A DNA stretch of 10,174 bases. Source: Gammaproteobacteria bacterium (lineage in GTDB: Bacteria > Pseudomonadota > Gammaproteobacteria > JAABTG01). Each line of letters begins with the position of its first letter. Position 1 is the first letter of the stretch. The notes below the pieces were generated by a model that worked only from the letters and a program-made list of their open reading frames with translations, was not told where the DNA came from and did no database searches. The DNA is taken from assembly GCA_030066245.1 (NCBI GenBank), contig JASJBY010000209.1:1-10174 (forward strand), in the 5' to 3' direction. Of this stretch, positions 1 to 5,394 are shown in pieces. The position numbers and the translations under genes were made by a program.

Positions 1-253
1 TCCCTCGACCGCCGCTGGGTCTGACGACCCTGGCCGCCCCTTCCGGGGTCTGCAACGGGCCTCCACCAGTCGCCTTGCGCGATTCCCGCCGAAACCCCGG
101 CCAAGCCGTAAACCAGCTTCATGCTGTGACAGACCGCCAGGTCAACGCCCGCCTATTTGCGCGTAACACCTCGTTACAAACTGGAAAACCGGATGAAACA
201 CCGGGGAGCTTTAATGTACGCAACTTGAAAACTTACTTACCTGGAGAATCATC
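1..253. other. Apparently non-coding leader region upstream of the repeat-protein gene
   Basis: No convincing gene is visible here. The first 24 bases could be the last codons of a gene entering from the left (reading SLDRRWV then TGA), followed by a GACCC/GGGTC hairpin at 26-50 without a T tract, but eight codons cannot prove it. A frame that stays open up to 256 has no recognisable family and runs into clearly AT-richer sequence (about 205-240) that looks like a promoter or 5' UTR. On the minus strand an ATG at 122 opens a frame to the window edge (MKLVYGLAGVSAGIAQG...) without a visible ribosome site. The region most likely carries the promoter of the gene at 254; TTTAAT at 210-215 is the best -10 candidate, without a matching -35. 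Confidence 0.5.
163..177. promoter_or_regulatory. GTAAC-N5-GTTAC dyad, possible activator site (RstA-box-like)
   Basis: A perfect 5-bp inverted repeat, GTAAC and GTTAC separated by ACCTC, lies 77 bases before the start codon of the repeat-protein gene. Bases 165-178 read AACACCTCGTTACA, which matches 10 of the 12 defined positions of the enterobacterial RstA box as I remember it (TACATNTNGTTACA). If TTTAAT at 210-215 is the -10, the site would be centred about 50 bases upstream of the transcription start, a common place for OmpR-family activators. The dyad is seen directly; the regulator is a guess. Confidence 0.3.
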
Positions 254-547
254 ATGAAGCTTCGAAATCTGTTGACCGCATCCCTGGTGACGGGCCTGCT
301 GGCGATAACGGGCGGCGCGGCCGCTGCCGAGTACGACATGGACCGCGACATCCTCTACATGGCCCCCGTCGCGGCAGCTGCAGACCAGTACGACGTGCAC
401 AGGGATCTCCTCTATCGCGCCCCGCGGAGCGTGCAGGAGGCCGAGTACGATGTGGACAGGGACATTCTTTACGCCGCGCCGGACGTCAACGAAGTTGTCG
501 AATGCGACGTGGACAGGGACCTGCTCTATACGGCCCCTGAAGCGTAA
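254..547 (+). CDS. Small exported protein made of four 19-residue YDVDRDLLY repeats
   Basis: I do not recognise a named family. The 97-residue product starts with a clear Sec signal peptide: MKLR, a hydrophobic run to about residue 20, and an AAAA-E cleavage site near residue 25. The mature part, about 72 residues, is almost entirely repeats starting at E26, Q45, E64 and E83, an exact period of 19 residues. The core is (E/Q)YDxxRD(I/L)LYxAP, followed by a variable 6-residue spacer rich in Ala, Val and acidic residues. Repeat 2 has His for the second Asp, and repeat 4 has Cys84 in place of the first Tyr, the only cysteine. The D-x-D-x-D pattern resembles part of a calcium-binding loop, but the later ligand positions are hydrophobic. 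GGAG at 243-246, seven bases before ATG, supports the start. It is monocistronic, ending before a strong terminator. A periplasmic or surface role is inferred; function unknown. Confidence 0.85.
   Translation: MKLRNLLTASLVTGLLAITGGAAAAEYDMDRDILYMAPVAAAADQYDVHRDLLYRAPRSVQEAEYDVDRDILYAAPDVNEVVECDVDRDLLYTAPEA
329..544 (+). repeat. In-frame 57-bp tandem repeats, four units
   Basis: Units begin at 329, 386, 443 and 500, each starting with a GAG, CAG, GAG or GAA codon; the last is cut to 45 bases by the stop codon. The core bases are similar (TACGACGTGGACAGGGAC-type), while the spacer third has diverged freely. Selection therefore appears to act on the peptide core, not on the DNA as a whole. The exact spacing with no insertions or deletions points to internal duplication followed by purifying selection. 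Confidence 0.85.
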
Positions 548-568
548 TCGGCGTCATCGTGAAACATC

Positions 569-601
569 AACCCCGCCCCCGTGGCGGGGTTTTTCGTTTT
601 T
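569..601 (+). terminator. Intrinsic terminator between convergent genes
   Basis: A 7-bp perfect stem, CCCCGCC (571-577) with GGCGGGG (583-589), has a 5-base loop and is followed by TTTTTCGTTTTT (590-601). Two A residues before the stem can pair with the first T residues. It lies 22 bases after the stop of the repeat-protein gene and only 6 bases beyond the stop of the convergent cinA gene. On the minus strand the sequence after the stem is TTGATGTTTC, a poor U tract, so termination of cinA there would be weaker. Confidence 0.9.
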
Positions 602-606
602 GGTCG

Positions 607-1836
607 TCAACTCAGCACGTGACGCCGGAGAAAGTCAACGGCAGCGGCCGCTGCCAGAAGCCGGATCAGATCCTGGTCTCCGCCAAGCTGTATCTGCCTG
701 TGCAGAGTCGCCTGCGCCGTGGCAAGGGCCATATGCGTGGTGCCCGGCGAGGTGGCCACACCCTCGGAGCCGGCCTCGGAAGCCACCGTCAGGCCGAGCC
801 CGAAACTGGCGCCGGTCGCGCGCCGCACGTCCTCTGCCAGAGCACGGGCCGCGGTCTCCGAGACCATCTCCACGCCGGTCGCGAGGCCCGCCGGCCGGTC
901 CCCGTATCCGCAAACGTGGCCGTGCGCCAGCACCCGACTCGCACCCTCCGCCCCCTGCAGCAGGCTGCACAGTCGGCCGCCGCTCCCCCACTCCGCCGCC
1001 GCCAGGGTCTCTCCCCGTTCCTTGAGCAGCCCCAAAGTCGCCGCCGGCAGGGTGGCGGGCAGGCCGCCCAGACCGTCGATTGCGAAAACGGATGCGCCGA
1101 TACGCATGGCCAGCTCATCCGCCATGACCCGCATCTCCCGCTCTGGAAATCCCGGCGGGAAGCGCAGCTTGATCTGATTCTCCGGGGGTATGGAACGGTA
1201 GCTGATGACCACATCCTGTCGTGTCCAGGTGCCGATGCGCTGCTGCAGGGCCGACTCACCGATGCCCGCGGTACGCAGGGTCACCAGGCGACCGGGACGC
1301 AGGTGGAAGCGCTGTTCCAGCGCGGCCAGCACCACCTCCTCGAACATGCGCTTCATCTCCCGGGGAACGCCGGGGAGAAATACCGCCCAAGCCCGTTCCA
1401 GCTCGATGGCGAAACCCGGCGCGGTCCCCCAGCGGTTCTCCAGAAGGGTCGCGCCGGCCGGCAACATGGCCTGCTTGCGATTACTCTCCGGCATGGGCTT
1501 TGCGAAACGTCTGAAACGGGCCTCGATCTGAGCCATGGCTTGCGCGTCGAACGCCAGCGGCCGACCCGCGGCCGCGGCCACCGCCTGGGCGGTCAAATCA
1601 TCCTCAGTCGGCCCCAGGCCACCGGTGCACACACAGAGATCGGCCCTCCTCGCGGCCTCGTGCACCACGTCCCGAATTGTGTTCAGACGATCGCCGACGG
1701 TGCTGTGTCGCAGCACCGAGAAACCCAGCGCCGTCAGCCGCTCCGACAACCACGCCGCGTTGGTGTCAACGGTTTGTCCGGTGACGACCTCGTCGCCCTG
1801 GGAGATGATCTCCGCGCTCGGCATCAAGGACGGCAT
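607..1836 (-). CDS. cinA: CinA family protein with degenerate C-terminal deamidase domain
   Basis: The 409-residue length is normal for two-domain CinA. The N-terminal molybdopterin-binding-like (COG1058) domain, residues 8 to about 180, is well kept: EIISQGDEVVTGQTVDTN (9-26) and TGGLGPTEDDLT (71-82). In characterised CinA proteins this domain is linked to hydrolysis of ADP-ribose-type pyrophosphates. Residues about 262-409 correspond to the PncC-type domain that converts nicotinamide mononucleotide to the acid form in pyridine nucleotide salvage. There the signature ESCTGG is replaced by EWGSGG (282-287), and the usual AYSNEAK segment reads GYGDRPA (310-316). The serine taken as the nucleophile and the conserved lysine are therefore absent. 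AGGAG, four bases before the ATG at 1836, supports this start; Met5 is an internal alternative. The gene is single, divergent from the acetyltransferase gene. Its cytoplasmic role is probably nucleotide salvage or repair by the N domain alone (inference). Confidence 0.9.
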   Translation of the reverse strand: MPSLMPSAEIISQGDEVVTGQTVDTNAAWLSERLTALGFSVLRHSTVGDRLNTIRDVVHEAARRADLCVCTGGLGPTEDDLTAQAVAAAAGRPLAFDAQAMAQIEARFRRFAKPMPESNRKQAMLPAGATLLENRWGTAPGFAIELERAWAVFLPGVPREMKRMFEEVVLAALEQRFHLRPGRLVTLRTAGIGESALQQRIGTWTRQDVVISYRSIPPENQIKLRFPPGFPEREMRVMADELAMRIGASVFAIDGLGGLPATLPAATLGLLKERGETLAAAEWGSGGRLCSLLQGAEGASRVLAHGHVCGYGDRPAGLATGVEMVSETAARALAEDVRRATGASFGLGLTVASEAGSEGVATSPGTTHMALATAQATLHRQIQLGGDQDLIRLLAAAAAVDFLRRHVLS

Positions 1837-1901
1837 GTGGCTCCTACGCGTTCATCCGGCCCATGTAACGGGAGGCTGGCTGTGGTCGGGAAACCGCCGG
1901 C

Positions 1902-1910
1902 TGCTATGAT
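1902..1910 (+). promoter_or_regulatory. Extended -10 promoter for the acetyltransferase gene
   Basis: TGCTATGAT fits the extended -10 pattern TGnTATAAT with one mismatch. No good -35 lies 16-18 bases upstream (GTGGTC at 1882-1887), which is tolerated in extended -10 promoters. Transcription would begin near 1917, giving a 5' leader of about 60 bases. It sits in the 139-base gap between the divergent cinA gene and the acetyltransferase gene. No equally good promoter was seen for cinA. Confidence 0.5.
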
Positions 1911-1975
1911 CACCGCAGCATCAGCAGACCCCTGACCAAGGCGCCTCCGCCCCGCACACAGACTACCTCCGAATT

Positions 1976-4654
1976 ATGGGTAAGCACTACCTCACCCGAC
2001 TCTTCGAGCCACGTTCCGTCGCCGTGTTCGGCGCAAGCGACCGCCAGGGCGCCGTCGGCACACGGGTTTTCGCAAACCTGCTCGAAGCCGGCTTCAAGGG
2101 CGAGGTCTATGCCATCAACCCGAAGCACGCCGAGGTACAGGGCCGCAGAGCCTACCCTGACATCCAGACCGTGGACAAGCCGGTGGATCTGGCCGTGATC
2201 ACGACACCCGCCTCCACGGTGCCGGGCATCGTCGATGCCTGTGGCGAGCACGGCATCCGCGCAGCGGTCATCCTCTCCGCGGGCTTTCGCGAATCAGGCC
2301 CGCAGGGCGTCAAGCTGGAGAAGGCACTGGCGCAGAACGCGCGCCGTCACGGACTGCGATTCCTGGGACCGAACTGTCTCGGCATCATGCGCCCGCGCGG
2401 CGGCTTGAACTGCACCTTCAACACCGGCACCGCCAGCCCCGGTAACATTGCCCTGGTCTCCCAGTCGGGTGCTTTGTGCACCGCCATTCTCGACTGGGCT
2501 GCGGCCGACGGCGTCGGTTTCTCCACCGTGATCTCCACCGGGATCTCTGCGGACCTGGACTTCGGCGAGATCCTGGATTTCCTGGTGCATGACCCCCAGA
2601 CCCATAGCATCCTTCTCTACGTGGAGGGTGTGCACAACGCGCGCTCGTTCATGAGCGGCCTGCGCGCCGCCGCCCGAGTCAAGCCGGTGATCGCCCTGAA
2701 GGTCGGCCGCCATCTTTCGGGCTCCAAGGCCGCCATGTCCCACACCGGTGCGCTGGTCGGCGCGGACGACGTGTTCGAGGCGGCCCTGCGGCGCGCGGGG
2801 GCAGTGCGCGGCATGCGCGTCGGCGACCTGTTCTCCGCTGCCGCGACCCTGACCTCCCGCTTCCGCGTCAAGGGGGAGCGGCTCGCCATTATCACCAACG
2901 GCGGGGGCCCGGGTGTCATGGCCACCGATCGCGCCGCCGATCTGGACTTGCCTCTGGCCAAGTTGTCCGAGAAGAGTCTAGCCGTCCTGAACGAAGCGCT
3001 GCCCTCCACCTGGTCCCATGGCAACCCGGTGGACATCGTCGGCGACGCCACGCCGGAGCGCTACGCAAGGGCTGCGGAGATCTGTCTGCATGACGAAGGG
3101 GTAGACGGCCTGCTGGTGATCCTCACCCCCCAGGCCATGACCGACCCTCAGGCCGTAGCCGAGGCGGTGGCGACGATCAGCAAGGAGCACCACCGCCCTC
3201 TCCTCGGCTGCTGGATGGGACAGGTTCAGGTCCGGGAAGGGCGTCGCATCCTGCGACGCGCCGGTGTGCCCACCTATCGCACCCCCGAGGCGGCCGTGGA
3301 GGCCTTCTCCTACCTGGTGGAACACTATCGAAACCAGAAGCTGCTGTTGGAGACCCCCGGCCCCCTGTCCCGCGGCCCGGCACCCGACGTGGAGGGGGCA
3401 GCGCTGATCATCGAGAGCGCGCTTTCCGAAGGCCGCAAGGTGTTGACCGAATCGGAGTCCAAGGCGGTGCTGCACGCGTTCCACATACCCACCGGGCCGG
3501 CCACGGTGGTTCGCTCGCCCAACGAGGCACTGGTTCAGGCCGAGAGCATGGGCTTCCCGGTGGCCCTCAAGATCAACTCTCCGGACATCACCCACAAATC
3601 GGATACGGGCGGCGTGCGGCTCAACATCAGCAATGCCCAGGCGGTCCGCAGCACCTACAACGAGCTCATCGCCGCGGTCCGGGAGAACCGGCCGGAGGCG
3701 CGCATCGACGGCGTCACCATAGAGCCCATGCTGCAGCGACCGAACGGCCGGGAGCTGCTTATAGGCCTCCTTTCGGATCCGCTGTTCGGCCCGGTGGTCA
3801 CTTTCGGTGCCGGCGGCACCACGGTGGAGGTCATGGCCGACCGTGCGTTATCGCTGCCGCCCCTCAACCGCAGGCTGGTGCGCGACCTGGTAAACCAGAC
3901 CCATGTCTCCCGGCTGCTCGGCGCCTACCGACACATGCCCGCTGCCGACATGAAGAGCCTGGAGCGCGTGCTGCTTCGGGTTTCCGAGATTGCCTGTGAG
4001 CTTCCCCTGGTGAAGGAGCTGGACATCAACCCGCTCATCGTCGACGAGCGCGGTGCGGTGGCGGTGGACGCCCGGGTGGTGGTGGATTACCGCTCCACGA
4101 CCACCGAGCGCTACAGCCACATGGCCATCCACCCCTACCCCGCCCACCTGGTGGACCGCTTACAGCTGCCCGATGGTACGGACCTGGTTATCCGGCCCAT
4201 TCGCCCGGAGGACGCGGAGATAGAGCAGGCCTTTATCCGCAAGCTCTCGGAAAGGGCCAAGTACTTCCGCTTCATGCAGTCCATCGCCGAGCTCAGTCCA
4301 CCCATGCTGGCCCGCTTTACGCAGATAGACTACGACCTGGAGATGGCGCTGATTGCCGTGGTGGAGTCAGGTGGCCGGGAGACCGAGATAGGCGTCGCCC
4401 GGTATGTGACGAACCCGGACGGAAAGAGCTGCGAGTTCGCCATCGTGGTCGCGGACGACCGGCAGCGCCAGGGCATCGCCCATCGGCTCATGGACCGGCT
4501 CATGGCAACCGCACGCAGCCGCGGGCTGGAGGTCATGGAAGGGGAGGTGTTATCGAACAATCAGAAGATGCTCAGACTCGCCGGCGAGCTCGGCTTCTCG
4601 GTGACCGCGGTCGGTGACGATCCCACTATCAAGCATGTCAGCCGTCGACTGTGA
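1976..4654 (+). CDS. pat: Pat/PatZ-type fusion: NDP-forming acyl-CoA synthetase plus GNAT lysine acetyltransferase
   Basis: The 892-residue product has the domain order of Salmonella Pat and E. coli PatZ (YfiQ), which acetylate lysines of acyl-CoA synthetases and other proteins using acetyl-CoA. In order: CoA-binding Rossmann domain (about 8-135, SVAVFGAS at 14-21, LGPNCLGI at 130-137); succinyl-CoA-synthetase-like region (about 150-460, VSQSGA, SHTGAL at 255-260); ATP-grasp region (about 490-705, SPDITHKSDTGGV at 535-547, ELDINPL at 681-687); GNAT domain (about 735-890) with Glu820 in CEFAIVV at the place of the Salmonella catalytic Glu and RQGIA (831-835) for acetyl-CoA. E. coli PatZ has Asn where this protein has His256, so ligase activity may survive here. 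The ATG is the only start between an upstream in-frame stop (1907) and the conserved MGKHYLTRLFEPRSVAV opening, yet no Shine-Dalgarno precedes it. It is transcribed alone and cytoplasmic. Confidence 0.93.
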   Translation: MGKHYLTRLFEPRSVAVFGASDRQGAVGTRVFANLLEAGFKGEVYAINPKHAEVQGRRAYPDIQTVDKPVDLAVITTPASTVPGIVDACGEHGIRAAVILSAGFRESGPQGVKLEKALAQNARRHGLRFLGPNCLGIMRPRGGLNCTFNTGTASPGNIALVSQSGALCTAILDWAAADGVGFSTVISTGISADLDFGEILDFLVHDPQTHSILLYVEGVHNARSFMSGLRAAARVKPVIALKVGRHLSGSKAAMSHTGALVGADDVFEAALRRAGAVRGMRVGDLFSAAATLTSRFRVKGERLAIITNGGGPGVMATDRAADLDLPLAKLSEKSLAVLNEALPSTWSHGNPVDIVGDATPERYARAAEICLHDEGVDGLLVILTPQAMTDPQAVAEAVATISKEHHRPLLGCWMGQVQVREGRRILRRAGVPTYRTPEAAVEAFSYLVEHYRNQKLLLETPGPLSRGPAPDVEGAALIIESALSEGRKVLTESESKAVLHAFHIPTGPATVVRSPNEALVQAESMGFPVALKINSPDITHKSDTGGVRLNISNAQAVRSTYNELIAAVRENRPEARIDGVTIEPMLQRPNGRELLIGLLSDPLFGPVVTFGAGGTTVEVMADRALSLPPLNRRLVRDLVNQTHVSRLLGAYRHMPAADMKSLERVLLRVSEIACELPLVKELDINPLIVDERGAVAVDARVVVDYRSTTTERYSHMAIHPYPAHLVDRLQLPDGTDLVIRPIRPEDAEIEQAFIRKLSERAKYFRFMQSIAELSPPMLARFTQIDYDLEMALIAVVESGGRETEIGVARYVTNPDGKSCEFAIVVADDRQRQGIAHRLMDRLMATARSRGLEVMEGEVLSNNQKMLRLAGELGFSVTAVGDDPTIKHVSRRL

Positions 4655-4745
4655 GTCACGGCTCCGGGATCGTTCCATGAGGCTATGGAGCCGTGCAGGC
4701 TGTGGGAGGCGGCTCCGCGCTTCGCGCCGCGGCCGTCACGGGTCC
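4655..4745. repeat. Cluster of three CACGGCTCC motifs, two forming a 9-bp inverted repeat
   Basis: CACGGCTCC (4657-4665) pairs perfectly with GGAGCCGTG (4687-4695) across a 21-base loop, starting two bases after the acetyltransferase stop codon. A third, direct copy at 4735-4745 (GTCACGGGTCC) differs from 4655-4665 (GTCACGGCTCC) at one base. The hairpin has no T tract, so it is not a clear intrinsic terminator. It may protect the mRNA 3' end or be the remains of an inserted element. The region up to 4842 contains no gene that I can support. Confidence 0.55.
4701..4740. repeat. REP-like hairpin element
   Basis: The segment opens with GTGGGAG. It then folds as GCGGC (4709-4713), bulge TCC, GCG (4717-4719), loop CTT, CGC (4723-4725) and GCCGC (4726-4730). 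A short GTGG or GTAG head followed by a GC-rich bulged hairpin in an intergenic space is the known pattern of REP elements mobilised by RAYT transposases in Pseudomonas and relatives. Only one copy is in the window, so repetition in the genome cannot be shown here. Confidence 0.35.
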
Positions 4746-4765
4746 CGACCTGGGCCGGAACCTTG

Positions 4766-4774
4766 TGTTAGCAT
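4766..4774 (+). promoter_or_regulatory. Possible extended -10 for the chaperone operon
   Basis: TGTTAGCAT has the TGn extension and a 4-of-6 match to TATAAT, in the AT-richest part of the gap. No -35 element is recognisable upstream and no heat-shock sigma-32 type promoter (CTTGAA with CCCCATNT) was found. Transcription would start near 4781, about 60 bases before the first gene. Confidence 0.25.
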
Positions 4775-4827
4775 GCGTTGTTGTATCGGCTCGTGGGCAC
4801 GATGCGACGGCGACGTCAAAATAACAC

Positions 4828-4842
4828 GGAGGAGAAACTCCT
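4828..4842 (+). promoter_or_regulatory. Shine-Dalgarno hairpin directly before the DUF2760 start codon
   Basis: GGAGGAG (4828-4834) is a near-ideal ribosome site eight bases before the ATG at 4843. Its second half is inside a perfect 5-bp hairpin, AGGAG (4830-4834), loop AAA, CTCCT (4838-4842), whose last base touches the start codon. Folding would hide part of the site, and because this is the first gene of an Hsp70 operon a heat-sensitive or otherwise switchable leader is conceivable. The pairing is seen; the regulatory role is inference, since a stem this short may be opened by the ribosome at any temperature. Confidence 0.4.
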
Positions 4843-5394
4843 ATGGCCGAGTCCACGCCTTCTTTCTTCGTCCGGCTTTTCATGGCCTTCGCGGTGTTCT
4901 GGCGTATTCTGTTGGACCCGGTGTTCGCCATGTCGGTCCGGCGGCTGCGGCGTGGCCAGCAGGCACGCAAGACCGATGAAATCGCGGAGGCCCCGAAACC
5001 CCGCCTGACCGAGGCTGAACCCAACGCTGCTTTGCAGCTGCTGGGGCTGCTCCAGCAGGAGGGTCGGTTCATCGACTTTCTGCAGGAGGACGTGGCCGCC
5101 TACTCGGACGCCGAAGTGGGGGCGGCAGCAAGGGTGGTCCACGAGGGCTGCCGCAAGAGCCTCACCCAGCACCTGGCGATCGAACCCATACGCAGCGAGC
5201 CCGAGGGAACGCGGGTGACCCTGGAGGAAGGATTCGATGCCTCCGCCGTGCGGCTCACCGGCAAGGTGGTCGGCCATGCGCCCTTCACGGGCAGCCTGAC
5301 CCACCGGGGCTGGCGGGTGGCGGAGATCAGCCTGCCGAAGGTGGCCGCAGGCCATGACCTCGCCATCGTGGCCGCTGCGGAGGTAGAGCTGTGA
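4843..5394 (+). CDS. DUF2760 family protein, first gene of Hsp70 operon
   Basis: The 183-residue protein has the architecture of DUF2760, a family of unknown biochemical function that is commonly encoded next to Hsp70 genes. Residues 7-30 (FFVRLFMAFAVFWRILLDP...) are strongly hydrophobic with few charges and are followed by RRLRRGQQARK, a positive stretch expected on the cytoplasmic side of a membrane anchor. Residues 41-58 look flexible. The conserved domain fills 59-183: LLGLLQQEGRFIDFLQED (66-83), YSDAEVGAAARVVHEGCRKSL (87-107), and a beta-rich end with GFDASAVRLTG (130-140) and HRGWRV (154-159). GGAGGAG at 4828-4834 sets the start. The stop overlaps the Hsp70 start by four bases (GTGA), so the two are translationally coupled. 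A membrane-associated partner or recruiting factor for the Hsp70s is a reasonable inference; it has no J-domain HPD motif and does not resemble GrpE. Confidence 0.9.
   Translation: MAESTPSFFVRLFMAFAVFWRILLDPVFAMSVRRLRRGQQARKTDEIAEAPKPRLTEAEPNAALQLLGLLQQEGRFIDFLQEDVAAYSDAEVGAAARVVHEGCRKSLTQHLAIEPIRSEPEGTRVTLEEGFDASAVRLTGKVVGHAPFTGSLTHRGWRVAEISLPKVAAGHDLAIVAAAEVEL

Noticed and set aside
26..50. GACCC/GGGTC hairpin as a terminator for a gene ending at 24
   Set aside because: The stem is short, the loop long and no T tract follows. The supposed upstream gene is only eight codons in this window.
225..230. TTGAAA as the -35 of the repeat-protein promoter
   Set aside because: A -10 at proper spacing would fall on the start codon region (about 248-253, ATCATC), with no match to TATAAT.
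75..257. 60-codon frame starting with TTG upstream of the repeat protein
   Set aside because: No ribosome site or motif was seen. It includes the AT-rich promoter-like stretch and overlaps the Shine-Dalgarno and start of the next gene.
329..544. EF-hand or dockerin-like calcium loops in the repeats
   Set aside because: D-x-D-x-D is present in three repeats, but the positions expected for the remaining ligands are Leu, Met, Arg or Ala, and repeat 2 has His for the middle Asp. Metal binding stays possible but not in the classic loop.
329..544. Tandem 57-bp repeats as a CRISPR-like or integration array
   Set aside because: The repeats are in frame, contiguous and encode a conserved peptide behind a signal sequence; the DNA itself is not highly conserved.
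559..1935. 458-codon open frame on the plus strand opposite cinA
   Set aside because: It is a high-GC shadow: the product is Arg/Pro/Gln-rich without any family motif, while the opposite strand has clear CinA motifs. It would also have to be read through the terminator hairpin at 571-589.
4655..4695. Inverted repeat as an intrinsic terminator of the acetyltransferase gene
   Set aside because: The stem is perfect, but the loop is 21 bases and no T run follows. It is listed as a repeat only.
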